A stretch of 64,000 nucleotides of DNA, from contig NZ_WINI01000009.1 of the NCBI RefSeq assembly GCF_009497155.1, positions 124,001-188,000 of the forward strand. Direction: 5' to 3'. The DNA is from Glaciimonas soli (GTDB lineage Bacteria; Pseudomonadota; Gammaproteobacteria; Burkholderiales; Burkholderiaceae_D). Under the pieces are notes generated by a model. The model ran no database searches. It had not been told where the DNA came from and worked only from the letters and a program-made list of their open reading frames with translations. The position numbers were made by a program, and so were the translations under genes. Positions 1 to 7,749 of this stretch are shown piece by piece (positions within the stretch are counted from its first letter, which is position 1; each line of letters begins with the position of its first letter).

Positions 1-1
1 G

Positions 2-499
2 CTGGCACGTGCCAAAACCAGTACGCTCAATCCAGCCATCACTTACGACAGAGCAGATCTGGATAACATCACGTTGCCGGTCGCAGCATACGACTTTGTC
101 TATTGCTCTTTGACGCTGCATTATCTCGCCAATCTGGACAAGCTGCTGGTGCAAATTTATAACACGCTCACTCCCGGTGGCAGTTTTGTATTTTCGGCAG
201 AACATCCTGTGATGACCGCCCCCGGCAATCAGAATTGGATTACGCAAGCGGATGGCCGTGTCGTCTGGCCGCTGGATAATTATCTGGAAGAGGGATCGCG
301 CTCAACCAATTGGCTAGCCGATGGCGTCATCAAACAACATCGCACCATCGCCAGTTATTTCAATCTGCTGATTGCTGCAGGATTCAGTATTAACCATGTG
401 GAAGAATGGAGTCCAAGTAAGGAACAGGTCAACGCGCGACCTGAGTGGGCGAAAGAACGCCATCGGCCATGGTTTTTGTTGGTGCGTGCAACGCGTTGA
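2..499 (+). CDS. class I SAM-dependent methyltransferase (5' end outside window)
   Basis: The reading frame is open from base 2, so the gene begins upstream of the window and only the C-terminal 165 residues are visible. The visible part matches the second half of a class I methyltransferase: an acidic strand (YDRADLDNI), then YDFVYCSLTLHYL, the family's post-motif strand with a His in the 'alh' position, then LTPGGSFVFSAEHP, the typical 'LkPGG' turn before the last strands. The SAM-binding GxGxG loop must lie before base 1. The C-terminus ends normally (HRPWFLLVRATR). Substrate is unknown; small-molecule methylation is the usual annotation for this family. Confidence 0.8.
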   Translation: MARAKTSTLNPAITYDRADLDNITLPVAAYDFVYCSLTLHYLANLDKLLVQIYNTLTPGGSFVFSAEHPVMTAPGNQNWITQADGRVVWPLDNYLEEGSRSTNWLADGVIKQHRTIASYFNLLIAAGFSINHVEEWSPSKEQVNARPEWAKERHRPWFLLVRATR

Positions 500-1068
500 G
501 TCTATTTTTGTATGGATGTTATGCAATCACAGCCGGTAAGGGCGCGATGCGTTGTGAAATCACGTGTCCCTCCGAATATCAGATACGAAAATCAAAGTCT
601 CGGAGTTAATTTGCGCATTCTTTGTTGTACTGAAAACATCAAAATGAAAATAATCACCTTATAAAATTGAACATAACACTGCTATAAACAACGTTGAGCG
701 CATGTCGCACTGGCAAAAATATGCCCAGTCCACAGGTTATGCGTAAGCCCCACTTACCATATACAGCTCAATACGCTACACTCTGCGCCCTGCAACAAAC
801 CGCTTTACTTAACTTTATTTCTATATGGAAAGAGAAATGTCGCCTATTGTTTACTCGTGATGGGCTCTCTACTTCCAATGTCATAAGCTGTGATCGCTGG
901 GTTCATATATCGATATTTAATTTATATAAATAGGCGACAGTTCAGCGACCAAATATCCCCATTTTGGTAACTGATTATTCAAACAAAAAATACACACGAG
1001 ACACCCTGACAGCCGGCCGCAAAGCATTGACGTCCGTTTCAGTGGATATACATAGGAGCAGCGCAATC
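500..1068. other. 569-bp intergenic region and NCS2 permease leader
   Basis: I find no convincing gene here. A 79-codon frame at 694-933 has no family features and is probably chance. The region holds the inverted repeat annotated separately at 838-939 and a Shine-Dalgarno AGGAGC at 1053-1058 before the permease ATG. Confidence 0.5.
838..939 (+). promoter_or_regulatory. structured 5' leader candidate (11-bp closing stem)
   Basis: TGTCGCCTATT at 838-848 pairs perfectly with AATAGGCGACA at 929-939, enclosing about 80 nt that include smaller self-complementary segments such as ATATCGATAT at 907-916. It lies 130 nt upstream of a purine-type permease start on the same strand. A long-range closing stem in front of a purine transporter fits a cis-regulatory RNA, but I could not match the interior to a known riboswitch consensus. 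An operator or chance pairing remains possible. Confidence 0.35.
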
Positions 1069-2451
1069 ATGATTGATCAGCAAATCCAGCCCACTTCGGG
1101 TCTGGGAGATACTATCGCCGTCAGCGAAAGTAAAATCGACCAATACTTCCAGATCACCGAACGTGGCAGTACACAACGACGTGAAATTATCGCTGGTATC
1201 ACTACCTTCCTGGCGATGGTGTATTCCGTTTTCGTAGTGCCCGGTATGTTGGGTCAAGCTGGCTTTGATGTCAGTGCGGTATTTGTTGCAGTATGTTTAA
1301 CCACTGCTTTTGGTTCGTTGATAATGGGTTTTTGGGCACGTTTGCCAATCGCGATAGGTTGCGCAATTTCGCTGACCGCCTTCACTGCCTTCGGACTAGT
1401 ATTAGGCAAAGGTTTATCCCCATCCGTAGCGTTAGGCGCGGTATTCCTGATGGGTCTTATTTTCACTGGTATTTCAGTGACTGGCGTACGCTCATGGATC
1501 TTACGTAACCTGCCAGCCGGCGTTGCGCATGGCACTGGCGTTGGTATCGGCCTGTTCCTGCTGTTGATCGCATCGAACGATGTCGGTCTGGTAGTGAAAA
1601 ATGCAGGTCCTGGTCTGCCAGTAGCGCTGGGTCACATCACGGCGTTCCCGGTAGTCATGAGCGTCATCGGTCTGGCCGCTATTTTTGGTCTTGAGCGTCG
1701 CAAAGTACCGGGCGGCATTCTGCTGGTCGTCATCGCTATTTCTATTATTGGTTTGATCTTTGATCCAGCCGTTAAATTCACAGGCATCTTTGCTTTGCCT
1801 GCATTAAGCAAACCTGGTCATGCTTCGCTAATCGGTGCGATGGATATTAAAGGCGCATTGAGTATGGCTGTAATTCCAAGCGTGTTGGCGCTGGTAATGA
1901 CTGCGGTGTTCGACGCTACCGGTACGATCCGTGCCGTTGCTGGTCAAGCCGGATTGGTTGATGACAAGGGTACTATTAACAATGGCGGCAAAGCGTTGAC
2001 AGCTGATTCACTGAGCTCAATTTTTGCTGGTCTGGTTGGCGGTGCACCTGCTGCTGCTTACATCGAATCATCAGTTGGTACTGCTGCCGGCGCTAAAACC
2101 GGTTTGACTGCTGTTGTCGTTGGCTTGTTGTTTTTAGTCGTTATGTTCTTCTCACCATTGGCTGGCCTGGTACCTTCTTACGCGACGGCTCCGGCGTTGA
2201 TGTATGTTGGTTTGCTCATGCTAAGCAGCATCAGCCGCATGCATATGGATGACACTGTTGATGCGATGGCCGGTCTGGTTTGTGCAGTATTCATTGTCCT
2301 GACTTGCAACATTGTTACCGGCATCATGCTCGGTTTCAGCACTCTGGTAATCGGCCGCATTGTTTCTGGTGATTTCCGCAAGCTGAACGTGGGTACAGTC
2401 GCTATTGCAGCGGCACTGGTAGCTTTCTATGCTGGCGGTTGGGCGATTTAA
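1069..2451 (+). CDS. NCS2-family nucleobase permease (AzgA/guanine-hypoxanthine type)
   Basis: A 460-residue inner-membrane protein with 12-14 hydrophobic segments, expected to be a proton symporter for purines. The N-terminal [20 protein letters not shown] and the internal [15 protein letters not shown]-like helix (here [16 protein letters not shown]) followed by [20 protein letters not shown] are hallmark segments of the AzgA/PbuG branch of NCS2. The frame is open 35 codons further up, but ATG 1069 is preferred because AGGAGC sits 10 nt upstream and homologues begin close to this point. It is monocistronic: a strong terminator follows at 2505 and the next gene is convergent. A leader stem at 838-939 may control it. 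Guanine, hypoxanthine, adenine or xanthine are all possible substrates. Confidence 0.9.
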   Translation: MIDQQIQPTSGLGDTIAVSESKIDQYFQITERGSTQRREIIAGITTFLAMVYSVFVVPGMLGQAGFDVSAVFVAVCLTTAFGSLIMGFWARLPIAIGCAISLTAFTAFGLVLGKGLSPSVALGAVFLMGLIFTGISVTGVRSWILRNLPAGVAHGTGVGIGLFLLLIASNDVGLVVKNAGPGLPVALGHITAFPVVMSVIGLAAIFGLERRKVPGGILLVVIAISIIGLIFDPAVKFTGIFALPALSKPGHASLIGAMDIKGALSMAVIPSVLALVMTAVFDATGTIRAVAGQAGLVDDKGTINNGGKALTADSLSSIFAGLVGGAPAAAYIESSVGTAAGAKTGLTAVVVGLLFLVVMFFSPLAGLVPSYATAPALMYVGLLMLSSISRMHMDDTVDAMAGLVCAVFIVLTCNIVTGIMLGFSTLVIGRIVSGDFRKLNVGTVAIAAALVAFYAGGWAI

Positions 2452-2504
2452 GAACTAGCTAGTTTTCGGACGTCCTCGACTGTCTCCAAAAATAGTCGAT
2501 TTTA

Positions 2505-2530
2505 GCGGCACCCAAGGGTGCCGCTTTTTT
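2505..2530 (+). terminator. intrinsic terminator of the NCS2 permease
   Basis: GCGGCACCC-AA-GGGTGCCGC followed by six T. A perfect 9-bp GC-rich stem with a two-base loop sequence lies 54 nt after the permease stop, just before the end of the convergent FHA gene. Confidence 0.92.
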
Positions 2531-2542
2531 GTTTTGGCGTTC

Positions 2543-3538
2543 TCATTTTTCATTAGCGAGAATAGCTTGAGTCCGCGTACTGACATTTTCAGTTGGGCTC
2601 GCTATCCCCTCCTTGACGGAACCATTGATGATTTCAAATCCAACAGAACCGAGACGCACTTCATCACGTCGTCGTTCAATAATATTTGGTAACGTAATAC
2701 CATCCGGCAAAGCCTGCGCCAGCTGATTACGTATCCGAAATATGTGTGTATTGACGTACGAGACGTCTAGTCCGAGCATTGCCGCAAACAATTGCAGATC
2801 CATCCATCCCTGACTGCCTGAATCAACCCCTAATTTAGCGTCTTCCAAGCGCTTCCTGGCTAGCTTGATCAAACAATAGTGATGAACGCGCTCCCCCAAA
2901 TCAATGATCTGATCCATCACGGTCATCTTTAAGGAGACACGTTCTCCATTCCAACTGTCATGAAAATGCAAAAAAATATTCGGTCCGGTGAAAGTCGGAG
3001 CAAGCGTATTGCTGCTCGTCGCTTCTATCTCACCCGCGTTAAAAAACTTCCATTGTGTCCCAGCGATACTGACCTGATCGCCATCTCTGAGCAGACGTAC
3101 TTCCTCGTTGCATTCCCACACCCACTGCCCTGTTTCAGAGCGATAGATGGAAAATTCAGGCGCGATTTCGTTCGGAATCAAGTTGAAATTTTGCAGTTCA
3201 ATATACTTTTCATCACCACTTAAAGAGAGCAACATGCTGCACGGCGGCGTCAACTTTTCCACCGTCCAATTTGATTGTTTTGATCGACCAAAACAAATAC
3301 TGGTGCCAACATTAAGTAATGCTTTTTTTTCACACAACAACAACGCCCCGTCAATCATGGTTCCGTTGCGACTGTGATCAAAAATTTCCCAAACAACGCC
3401 ATTCCATTTCACTGATGCATGAAGTTGGGATATATCTTTTCCTTCTAAATGCGTATCCGAATTGGCGCTTCGGCCAAAAATATGCGGTGAACGCAAATAT
3501 ATTTTTTTATGTGTGAAAGTACATTCGAATATGGCCAC
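2543..3538 (-). CDS. FHA-domain protein with C-terminal winged-helix-like domain
   Basis: A 331-residue protein. The N-terminal ~100 residues form a forkhead-associated (phosphothreonine-binding) domain: HIFGRSANSD (GR-S motif), ISQLHASVKW (S-x-x-H) and DHSRNGTMIDG (N-G) are the canonical conserved residues. A less clear beta-rich middle (residues ~110-190) may be a second degenerate FHA unit. The C-terminal part (~220-320) contains a helix-rich segment, LFAAMLGLDVSYVNTHIFRI then QLAQALPDG, which looks like an OmpR/SARP-type DNA-binding winged helix, so a phospho-signal-responsive regulator is plausible. The start is GTG 3538, supported by GGGAGAA about 8 nt upstream on the minus strand. No kinase gene lies nearby. 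The FHA call is firm; the DNA-binding role is inference. Confidence 0.85.
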   Translation of the reverse strand: MAIFECTFTHKKIYLRSPHIFGRSANSDTHLEGKDISQLHASVKWNGVVWEIFDHSRNGTMIDGALLLCEKKALLNVGTSICFGRSKQSNWTVEKLTPPCSMLLSLSGDEKYIELQNFNLIPNEIAPEFSIYRSETGQWVWECNEEVRLLRDGDQVSIAGTQWKFFNAGEIEATSSNTLAPTFTGPNIFLHFHDSWNGERVSLKMTVMDQIIDLGERVHHYCLIKLARKRLEDAKLGVDSGSQGWMDLQLFAAMLGLDVSYVNTHIFRIRNQLAQALPDGITLPNIIERRRDEVRLGSVGFEIINGSVKEGIASPTENVSTRTQAILANEK

Positions 3539-4241
3539 CAGTGTTCTCCCGGTTCAATTGCTTGTCATATCTTGATAGCGGACTTCTTTACGAGCCTTGG
3601 TCTCGGCAAAAATATTTGCTCGGAGAGCAGATATTTCCCCACCAGCTTGCTGAGAGGAAGATTCCTAAAGAAAACTAAAAAACCACCAGCTCCCTAAATT
3701 TGATGCTTAAGTACATTTTTTGTAAAAAAATTAGGTAAATTGATACAAGCCGTTGGAACAATCCGTAAAGTTCAGCAAGAAGCAAGTGTATTACAGCATA
3801 AATATTGTAACAGTCAATGACAGCAATAATTATTGCTGCATTGTTAAATGTTGTTGCATAGAAAATGTTACAAATAGGATTACTAATCAATTGCGTCGCA
3901 ACAAATGGAAGCGATTCATCGTAGAAATTAGCTTTACATGGCAAATTTACCCCTGATTTTTTATTATCAAACGAGTATTGCTTTTGTAATTTTGTGCGAG
4001 TGTATATGCGATTTTTTGATGGGCTTGACCGTATGTCTCAGCACGACAAAATATTGACGTAGTTGGACACAAACCATCCGACACAGCATTACGATGAACT
4101 GCACTTGTATTAATTGATGGCAATAATTTGATTTGCTCAGCTTTACACCTCGCCGTATATCTGCGGCTCCCATTGCTTGCTCGTTTCCACGTATCGCTAT
4201 TGCAAATATCGACACGATTAGTGAAATTTAACAAAAAAAAA
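3539..4241. other. 703-bp AT-rich gene-free stretch
   Basis: Several 60-95-codon frames occur on both strands (3675-4234) but overlap one another, lack ribosome-binding sites and show no family features. It probably carries the promoter of the FHA gene, and its right edge meets the hemerythrin terminator. Nothing else is recognised. Confidence 0.5.
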
Positions 4242-4266
4242 GCAGGCTCAAAGCCTGCATTTTTTA
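4242..4266 (-). terminator. bidirectional-looking intrinsic terminator of hemerythrin gene
   Basis: GCAGGCT-CAA-AGCCTGC with nine A on the left side (read as U-tract on the minus strand) and six T on the right. It lies 16 nt beyond the stop of the minus-strand gene at 4282. Confidence 0.9.
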
Positions 4267-4281
4267 TCTACAAGCAATGCT

Positions 4282-4887
4282 TTAAGGCATATAGAGCGGA
4301 TAAAGAATATTCTCTTCACGGGTAATACGATCGACCAAAACCTTACCGAGGTTGTCAAATTCGCTTTTGAAAATACCCCGCAACTCCGCCGAAAAAATCC
4401 ACTCATTGCTTTGGTATTTATCAAGGAAAGTAAACGCTACACGTCCGATTCCATCCATTTCCTTTTTATAGGAGCGGTAAACTTCCATTAAGGTTGGCTC
4501 ATCTTCCAGATTGTGTCGCATATACGAATACAGCTTGACGCCTTCGGTCAACAAATGACCGTACATCGTCGTGCGCATTTCCCGCAATGCCCCTGGAATG
4601 GTGTCCCATTTGTCGGTAGCGATTCTATTAGCAACCGTTGTGTACATGGTCAGCAAGGTTGCATGATCAGCTTTTAATTGTGAAATCAGTTTGTCGTCGA
4701 AGTGAATCTGATTACCACCGCTGGCAGTGCTCACTTTTGCGGCCGGCGCTTGTGCCCGTTCCACTACAGGTGCTACTTGAGGACGTGGAGCCGGCGGTTG
4801 CGGATTAACCGGTCTTTTAACAACCTCGATTTCTTCTTCATCTTGGTCGCTAATTGCTTTTTTACCGAAAATAGACTTCAGCCACAT
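4282..4887 (-). CDS. hemerythrin/HHE-domain protein
   Basis: A 201-residue cytoplasmic protein. The first ~65 residues are a Lys/Glu- then Pro/Ala-rich linker (PQPPAPRPQVAPVVERAQAP). The rest is a four-helix bundle with metal-ligand spacing of hemerythrin-like proteins: H in KADHATLLTMY, H in YGHLLTEGVKLYSYMRH, and the terminal E in TREENILYPLY. These normally bind a di-iron centre for O2/NO sensing or iron-linked repair. The start is ATG 4887. It is monocistronic with its own terminator. The disordered N-terminal extension is longer than the bare domain, so docking to a partner is possible. Confidence 0.8.
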   Translation of the reverse strand: MWLKSIFGKKAISDQDEEEIEVVKRPVNPQPPAPRPQVAPVVERAQAPAAKVSTASGGNQIHFDDKLISQLKADHATLLTMYTTVANRIATDKWDTIPGALREMRTTMYGHLLTEGVKLYSYMRHNLEDEPTLMEVYRSYKKEMDGIGRVAFTFLDKYQSNEWIFSAELRGIFKSEFDNLGKVLVDRITREENILYPLYMP

Positions 4888-5080
4888 ATTTCACCTTATC
4901 AGTTAGCCAATTGGATTCGCATTTCTTGCATGATACGTTTGCAGATACACCATTTTGGTAATGATAATACATTAATTTCTTGCGAGTAATATGTTTCTGG
5001 ATGTTACCAGGCAAATATTTTTACCCCCTTACCTCCTATAAAATCAGTATTTAAAACAAAACAACTTATCGTCTGTTTTA
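4888..5080. other. intergenic promoter region
   Basis: AT-rich sequence upstream of the hemerythrin gene, presumably its promoter on the minus strand. No confident -35/-10 pair was assigned. Confidence 0.4.
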
Positions 5081-5188
5081 GGGTCTGCTGACATATGATT
5101 TGCGAATGAAAACATAGGCATTCCATGTCGTGACAGGATGAACGGTGAAATGCATCGGACTCCACGCAAACCATATGTCAACAGGCCC
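5081..5188. repeat. MITE-like element with 24-bp imperfect terminal inverted repeats
   Basis: The left arm begins GGGTCTGCTGACATATG (5081) and runs to 5104. The right arm at 5165-5188 is its reverse complement with three differences over 24 positions, and both ends are GGG/CCC. The 108-bp total size, lack of coding capacity and outer GGG resemble non-autonomous derivatives of IS5-like transposons. No clear target duplication was seen, so the family is not assigned. Confidence 0.55.
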
Positions 5189-5290
5189 AAGTAGTCGGTT
5201 CGGTTGAGCTGACTACTGAGGCAACGGACGGCCTATTAACGATGCAATAGACCTGGGTTCAGCGACCCGGTGCTTCCTTAACAATGATCA

Positions 5291-6052
5291 TCAACGCATA
5301 GCGGCCAAAAGACTATCCCATAATTGATGACGCTCGTTGATGGCACTAATCCCCGCTTCCAACACTTCCTTCAGCTGTGCCGGATCGTTATCCGTAATCT
5401 CACTGATCATGCGTTCGGCTGCCGGGCCATGCTCACCGGAATCGACTTCGATATGTCTTTCCAGATAGAAATTGAGCTCCGGTACGGTTGCAGGATCGAT
5501 CTGCCATGTATCCAGTAACGTTTGGAACATCGCAGGAATGACATTTTCGCGACCATAAAAAAAACTGCCCATCACTTGATGTGTCCGACCGTTTTTACAG
5601 GTGTCTATCGTTGCCATCGTAAAGCGTTGAACCGCGGGCGGGACTTCTGCCCGATTGAGTGCTGTTGAAAGAGACTCTCCGCTCTTGATATGCTTCAAAA
5701 ATTGTTTGATCTGTCGTGTCGATGCACCGATCTCTTCCATCGCCAATAAGTAAAGATCAAAATGTGTCATAGGGCCATGCGAAGTCATATCTGACTCTTC
5801 ACCCAGGACAATTTCATTGATCAAACGCGCAGCATTAGGATTTGCTGGGGGAGTCCACGGTAGCGTTACCGTGGTCAAATCAATTTGCAGCCGTTTGACT
5901 AACGACATAAAATCCCACACCGCAAAAACGTGCCACTCCATAAACACGCGCAATTCGCTTTTTGTACGAATAGCTGAAAACACTGCATGATTTGTTAATA
6001 ACTTGTGTTTTTCTTGAATACTAAGTTGTAGCGATTCAATGCTAATTGTCAT
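5291..6052 (-). CDS. DUF3050 domain protein (heme-oxygenase-like fold)
   Basis: A 253-residue protein spanning the full DUF3050 family: N-terminal helix [11 protein letters not shown], then [42 protein letters not shown], and the C-terminal [20 protein letters not shown] with clustered His/Glu that could ligate metal. This is the pattern of all-helical heme-oxygenase-like di-iron enzymes. The catalysed reaction is unknown. ATG 6052 has a GGAG Shine-Dalgarno 9 nt upstream. The promoter-side DNA contains two GCAACTAAT direct repeats (6119-6127 and 6141-6149) and a CACACA/TGTGTG pair near 6073-6087, possible regulator sites. Confidence 0.82.
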   Translation of the reverse strand: MTISIESLQLSIQEKHKLLTNHAVFSAIRTKSELRVFMEWHVFAVWDFMSLVKRLQIDLTTVTLPWTPPANPNAARLINEIVLGEESDMTSHGPMTHFDLYLLAMEEIGASTRQIKQFLKHIKSGESLSTALNRAEVPPAVQRFTMATIDTCKNGRTHQVMGSFFYGRENVIPAMFQTLLDTWQIDPATVPELNFYLERHIEVDSGEHGPAAERMISEITDNDPAQLKEVLEAGISAINERHQLWDSLLAAMR

Positions 6053-6293
6053 GTCATCTCCAAGTTAAATTACACACATTTGTGTGGGAGACAACATTGG
6101 CACATTAATTTCTATATTGCAACTAATATGTATTCCAAATGCAACTAATTCTTGCGCTGGCCGGTAATTGGCCAAGTTGAGTGACAAAGTTTGGGCGCTG
6201 GAATTTCAGAGGTCTTTGCGTCATTCGGAGAACATCATTTTCTTATAGCAGCAACAACAGTCTCTAAATGTTTCTATTTAGAATCATGCTAAG

Positions 6294-7310
6294 ATGAAAG
6301 ACGCACCAGCGGTAAACTTATACACATACACTTATGCAATCCCTGTGAATTCATTCGACCATACGCCCGGAAAGCCACTATTATCGCTAGTAGTTCCTTT
6401 CTACAACGAGAGTCAGGCCGTTGCACATTTCTTCCATCGCATCAATCCGATCTTAGCGGCTCTGGAGCGCTTCGATTGCGAAATCGTGTGCGTCAACGAC
6501 GGCAGTGCCGACGATACTTTGGCGCAACTGGTAGCCATCTCCAGCCAGGACAGCCGTGTCAGGGTGATTGATTTGTCACGTAATTTCGGCAAGGAAGCAG
6601 CACTGACCGCTGGCCTCAACGAAGCGCAAGGCGATGCAGTCATTCCCATTGATGCTGATCTGCAGGACCCGCCTGAACTGATTCCGCGCCTGATCGCAGA
6701 ATGGCAGAGCGGTTACGAAGTCGTATTGGCCAAGCGTGTCAACCGCGACAGCGACTCCTATATGAAGCGTAAGACCGCCGCCTTGTTTTACCGGCTCTAC
6801 AATGCAGTGTCGGACATCAAGTTACCGGAAAACGTCGGCGATTTCCGCCTGATCGACCGCCAAGTGCTGGAGTCACTTAAGCAGTTGCCGGAAAACCGCC
6901 GTTTCATGAAAGGTCTGTTTGCCTGGGTAGGCTTCAAGACCGCCACTGTAGAATATGCGCGCGAAGCACGCAGCGCAGGTGAGTCAAAATTTTCCGGCTG
7001 GCGCCTGTGGAACTTTGCATTGGAGGGTATCACCAGCTTCAGCACCGTGCCTTTGCGCTGGTGGACTTACTGCGGTTTGGCAATTTCATTATTCGCCTTT
7101 ATTTACGGCTTGATAATCATTTTCAAAACGCTGATTTACGGCATCGACATGCCAGGCTATGCATCAATCTTGACGGTAGTACTGTTCCTCGGCGGAATAC
7201 AGCTGATCGGAATTGGCGTTCTGGGCGAATATCTGGGTCGAACTTACCTGGAGTCAAAAGGGCGCCCTATCTACCTGATTCGCCGCCGTTACCAGCAAGC
7301 CGAAGATTAA
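6294..7310 (+). CDS. polyprenyl-phosphate glycosyltransferase, GtrB/ArnC type (GT2)
   Basis: A 338-residue membrane glycosyltransferase expected to move a sugar from a nucleotide donor to undecaprenyl phosphate on the cytoplasmic face. A GT2 domain (residues ~30-230) shows VVPFYNES, VCVNDGSADDT and IDADLQDPPELIP (the DxD-containing motif typical of DPM1/GtrB), followed by two C-terminal transmembrane helices (~250-275 and ~290-315) and the GEYLGRTYLESKGRP tail shared by GtrB proteins. The start used is ATG 6294; a GTG at 6345 is in frame and nearer the conserved core, and neither has a strong Shine-Dalgarno. First gene of a four-gene glycan cassette. Confidence 0.9.
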   Translation: MKDAPAVNLYTYTYAIPVNSFDHTPGKPLLSLVVPFYNESQAVAHFFHRINPILAALERFDCEIVCVNDGSADDTLAQLVAISSQDSRVRVIDLSRNFGKEAALTAGLNEAQGDAVIPIDADLQDPPELIPRLIAEWQSGYEVVLAKRVNRDSDSYMKRKTAALFYRLYNAVSDIKLPENVGDFRLIDRQVLESLKQLPENRRFMKGLFAWVGFKTATVEYAREARSAGESKFSGWRLWNFALEGITSFSTVPLRWWTYCGLAISLFAFIYGLIIIFKTLIYGIDMPGYASILTVVLFLGGIQLIGIGVLGEYLGRTYLESKGRPIYLIRRRYQQAED

Positions 7311-7317
7311 CAGTTTG

Positions 7318-7749
7318 ATGACTATGCATCACTACAAGCGGTTTCTGATCTATGCTGCGGTCGGTGCGACGGGCACTGCATGTCAGTACATCATCCTGAT
7401 CCTGCTGGTGCAGAACGCTCTGGCCAATCCGGTGCCAGCCTCGGCAATCGGTGCCTTGGTCGGTGCCATCGTCAACTACAGCCTCAACTATTGGATCACT
7501 TTCCAAAGCCAGGCCGGTCATCTGCGAACCGCCAGCCGCTTCGCCGTGATCGCCGTTGCCGGCATCGCTCTGAATACCGGGCTGATGCATCTGCTGACAG
7601 TGCCGCTGGCACTCAATTACATCGCAGCACAGATACTGTCGTCGGCCGCAGTACTGGCGCTAACCTATTCCACCAACGCATTGTGGACGTTCGCAGCTAA
7701 ACATCCGCATGTAGACCCTCCATTCAAACCTACACAGCATGACGATTAA
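7318..7749 (+). CDS. GtrA-family flippase-like membrane protein
   Basis: About 143 residues with four transmembrane helices. RFLIYAAVGATGTACQYIIL opens the GtrA domain and NYSLNYWITFQS matches its conserved loop. GtrA proteins are thought to flip the lipid-linked sugar made by GtrB to the periplasm. ATGs at 7318 and 7324 are both possible. The 3' end overlaps the next gene by 11 nt (ATG 7739 within the C-terminal codons), so translational coupling is likely. Confidence 0.88.
   Translation: MTMHHYKRFLIYAAVGATGTACQYIILILLVQNALANPVPASAIGALVGAIVNYSLNYWITFQSQAGHLRTASRFAVIAVAGIALNTGLMHLLTVPLALNYIAAQILSSAAVLALTYSTNALWTFAAKHPHVDPPFKPTQHDD

Noticed and set aside
694-933. 79-codon plus-strand frame upstream of the purine permease
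   Set aside because: No ribosome-binding site or family features; it overlaps the leader inverted repeat.
964-1068. Longer N-terminus for the NCS2 permease
   Set aside because: The extra 35 residues are not membrane-protein-like and ATG 1069 has a good Shine-Dalgarno.
3675-4234. Several 60-95-codon frames on both strands
   Set aside because: Mutually overlapping, AT-rich, no ribosome-binding sites or recognisable sequence.
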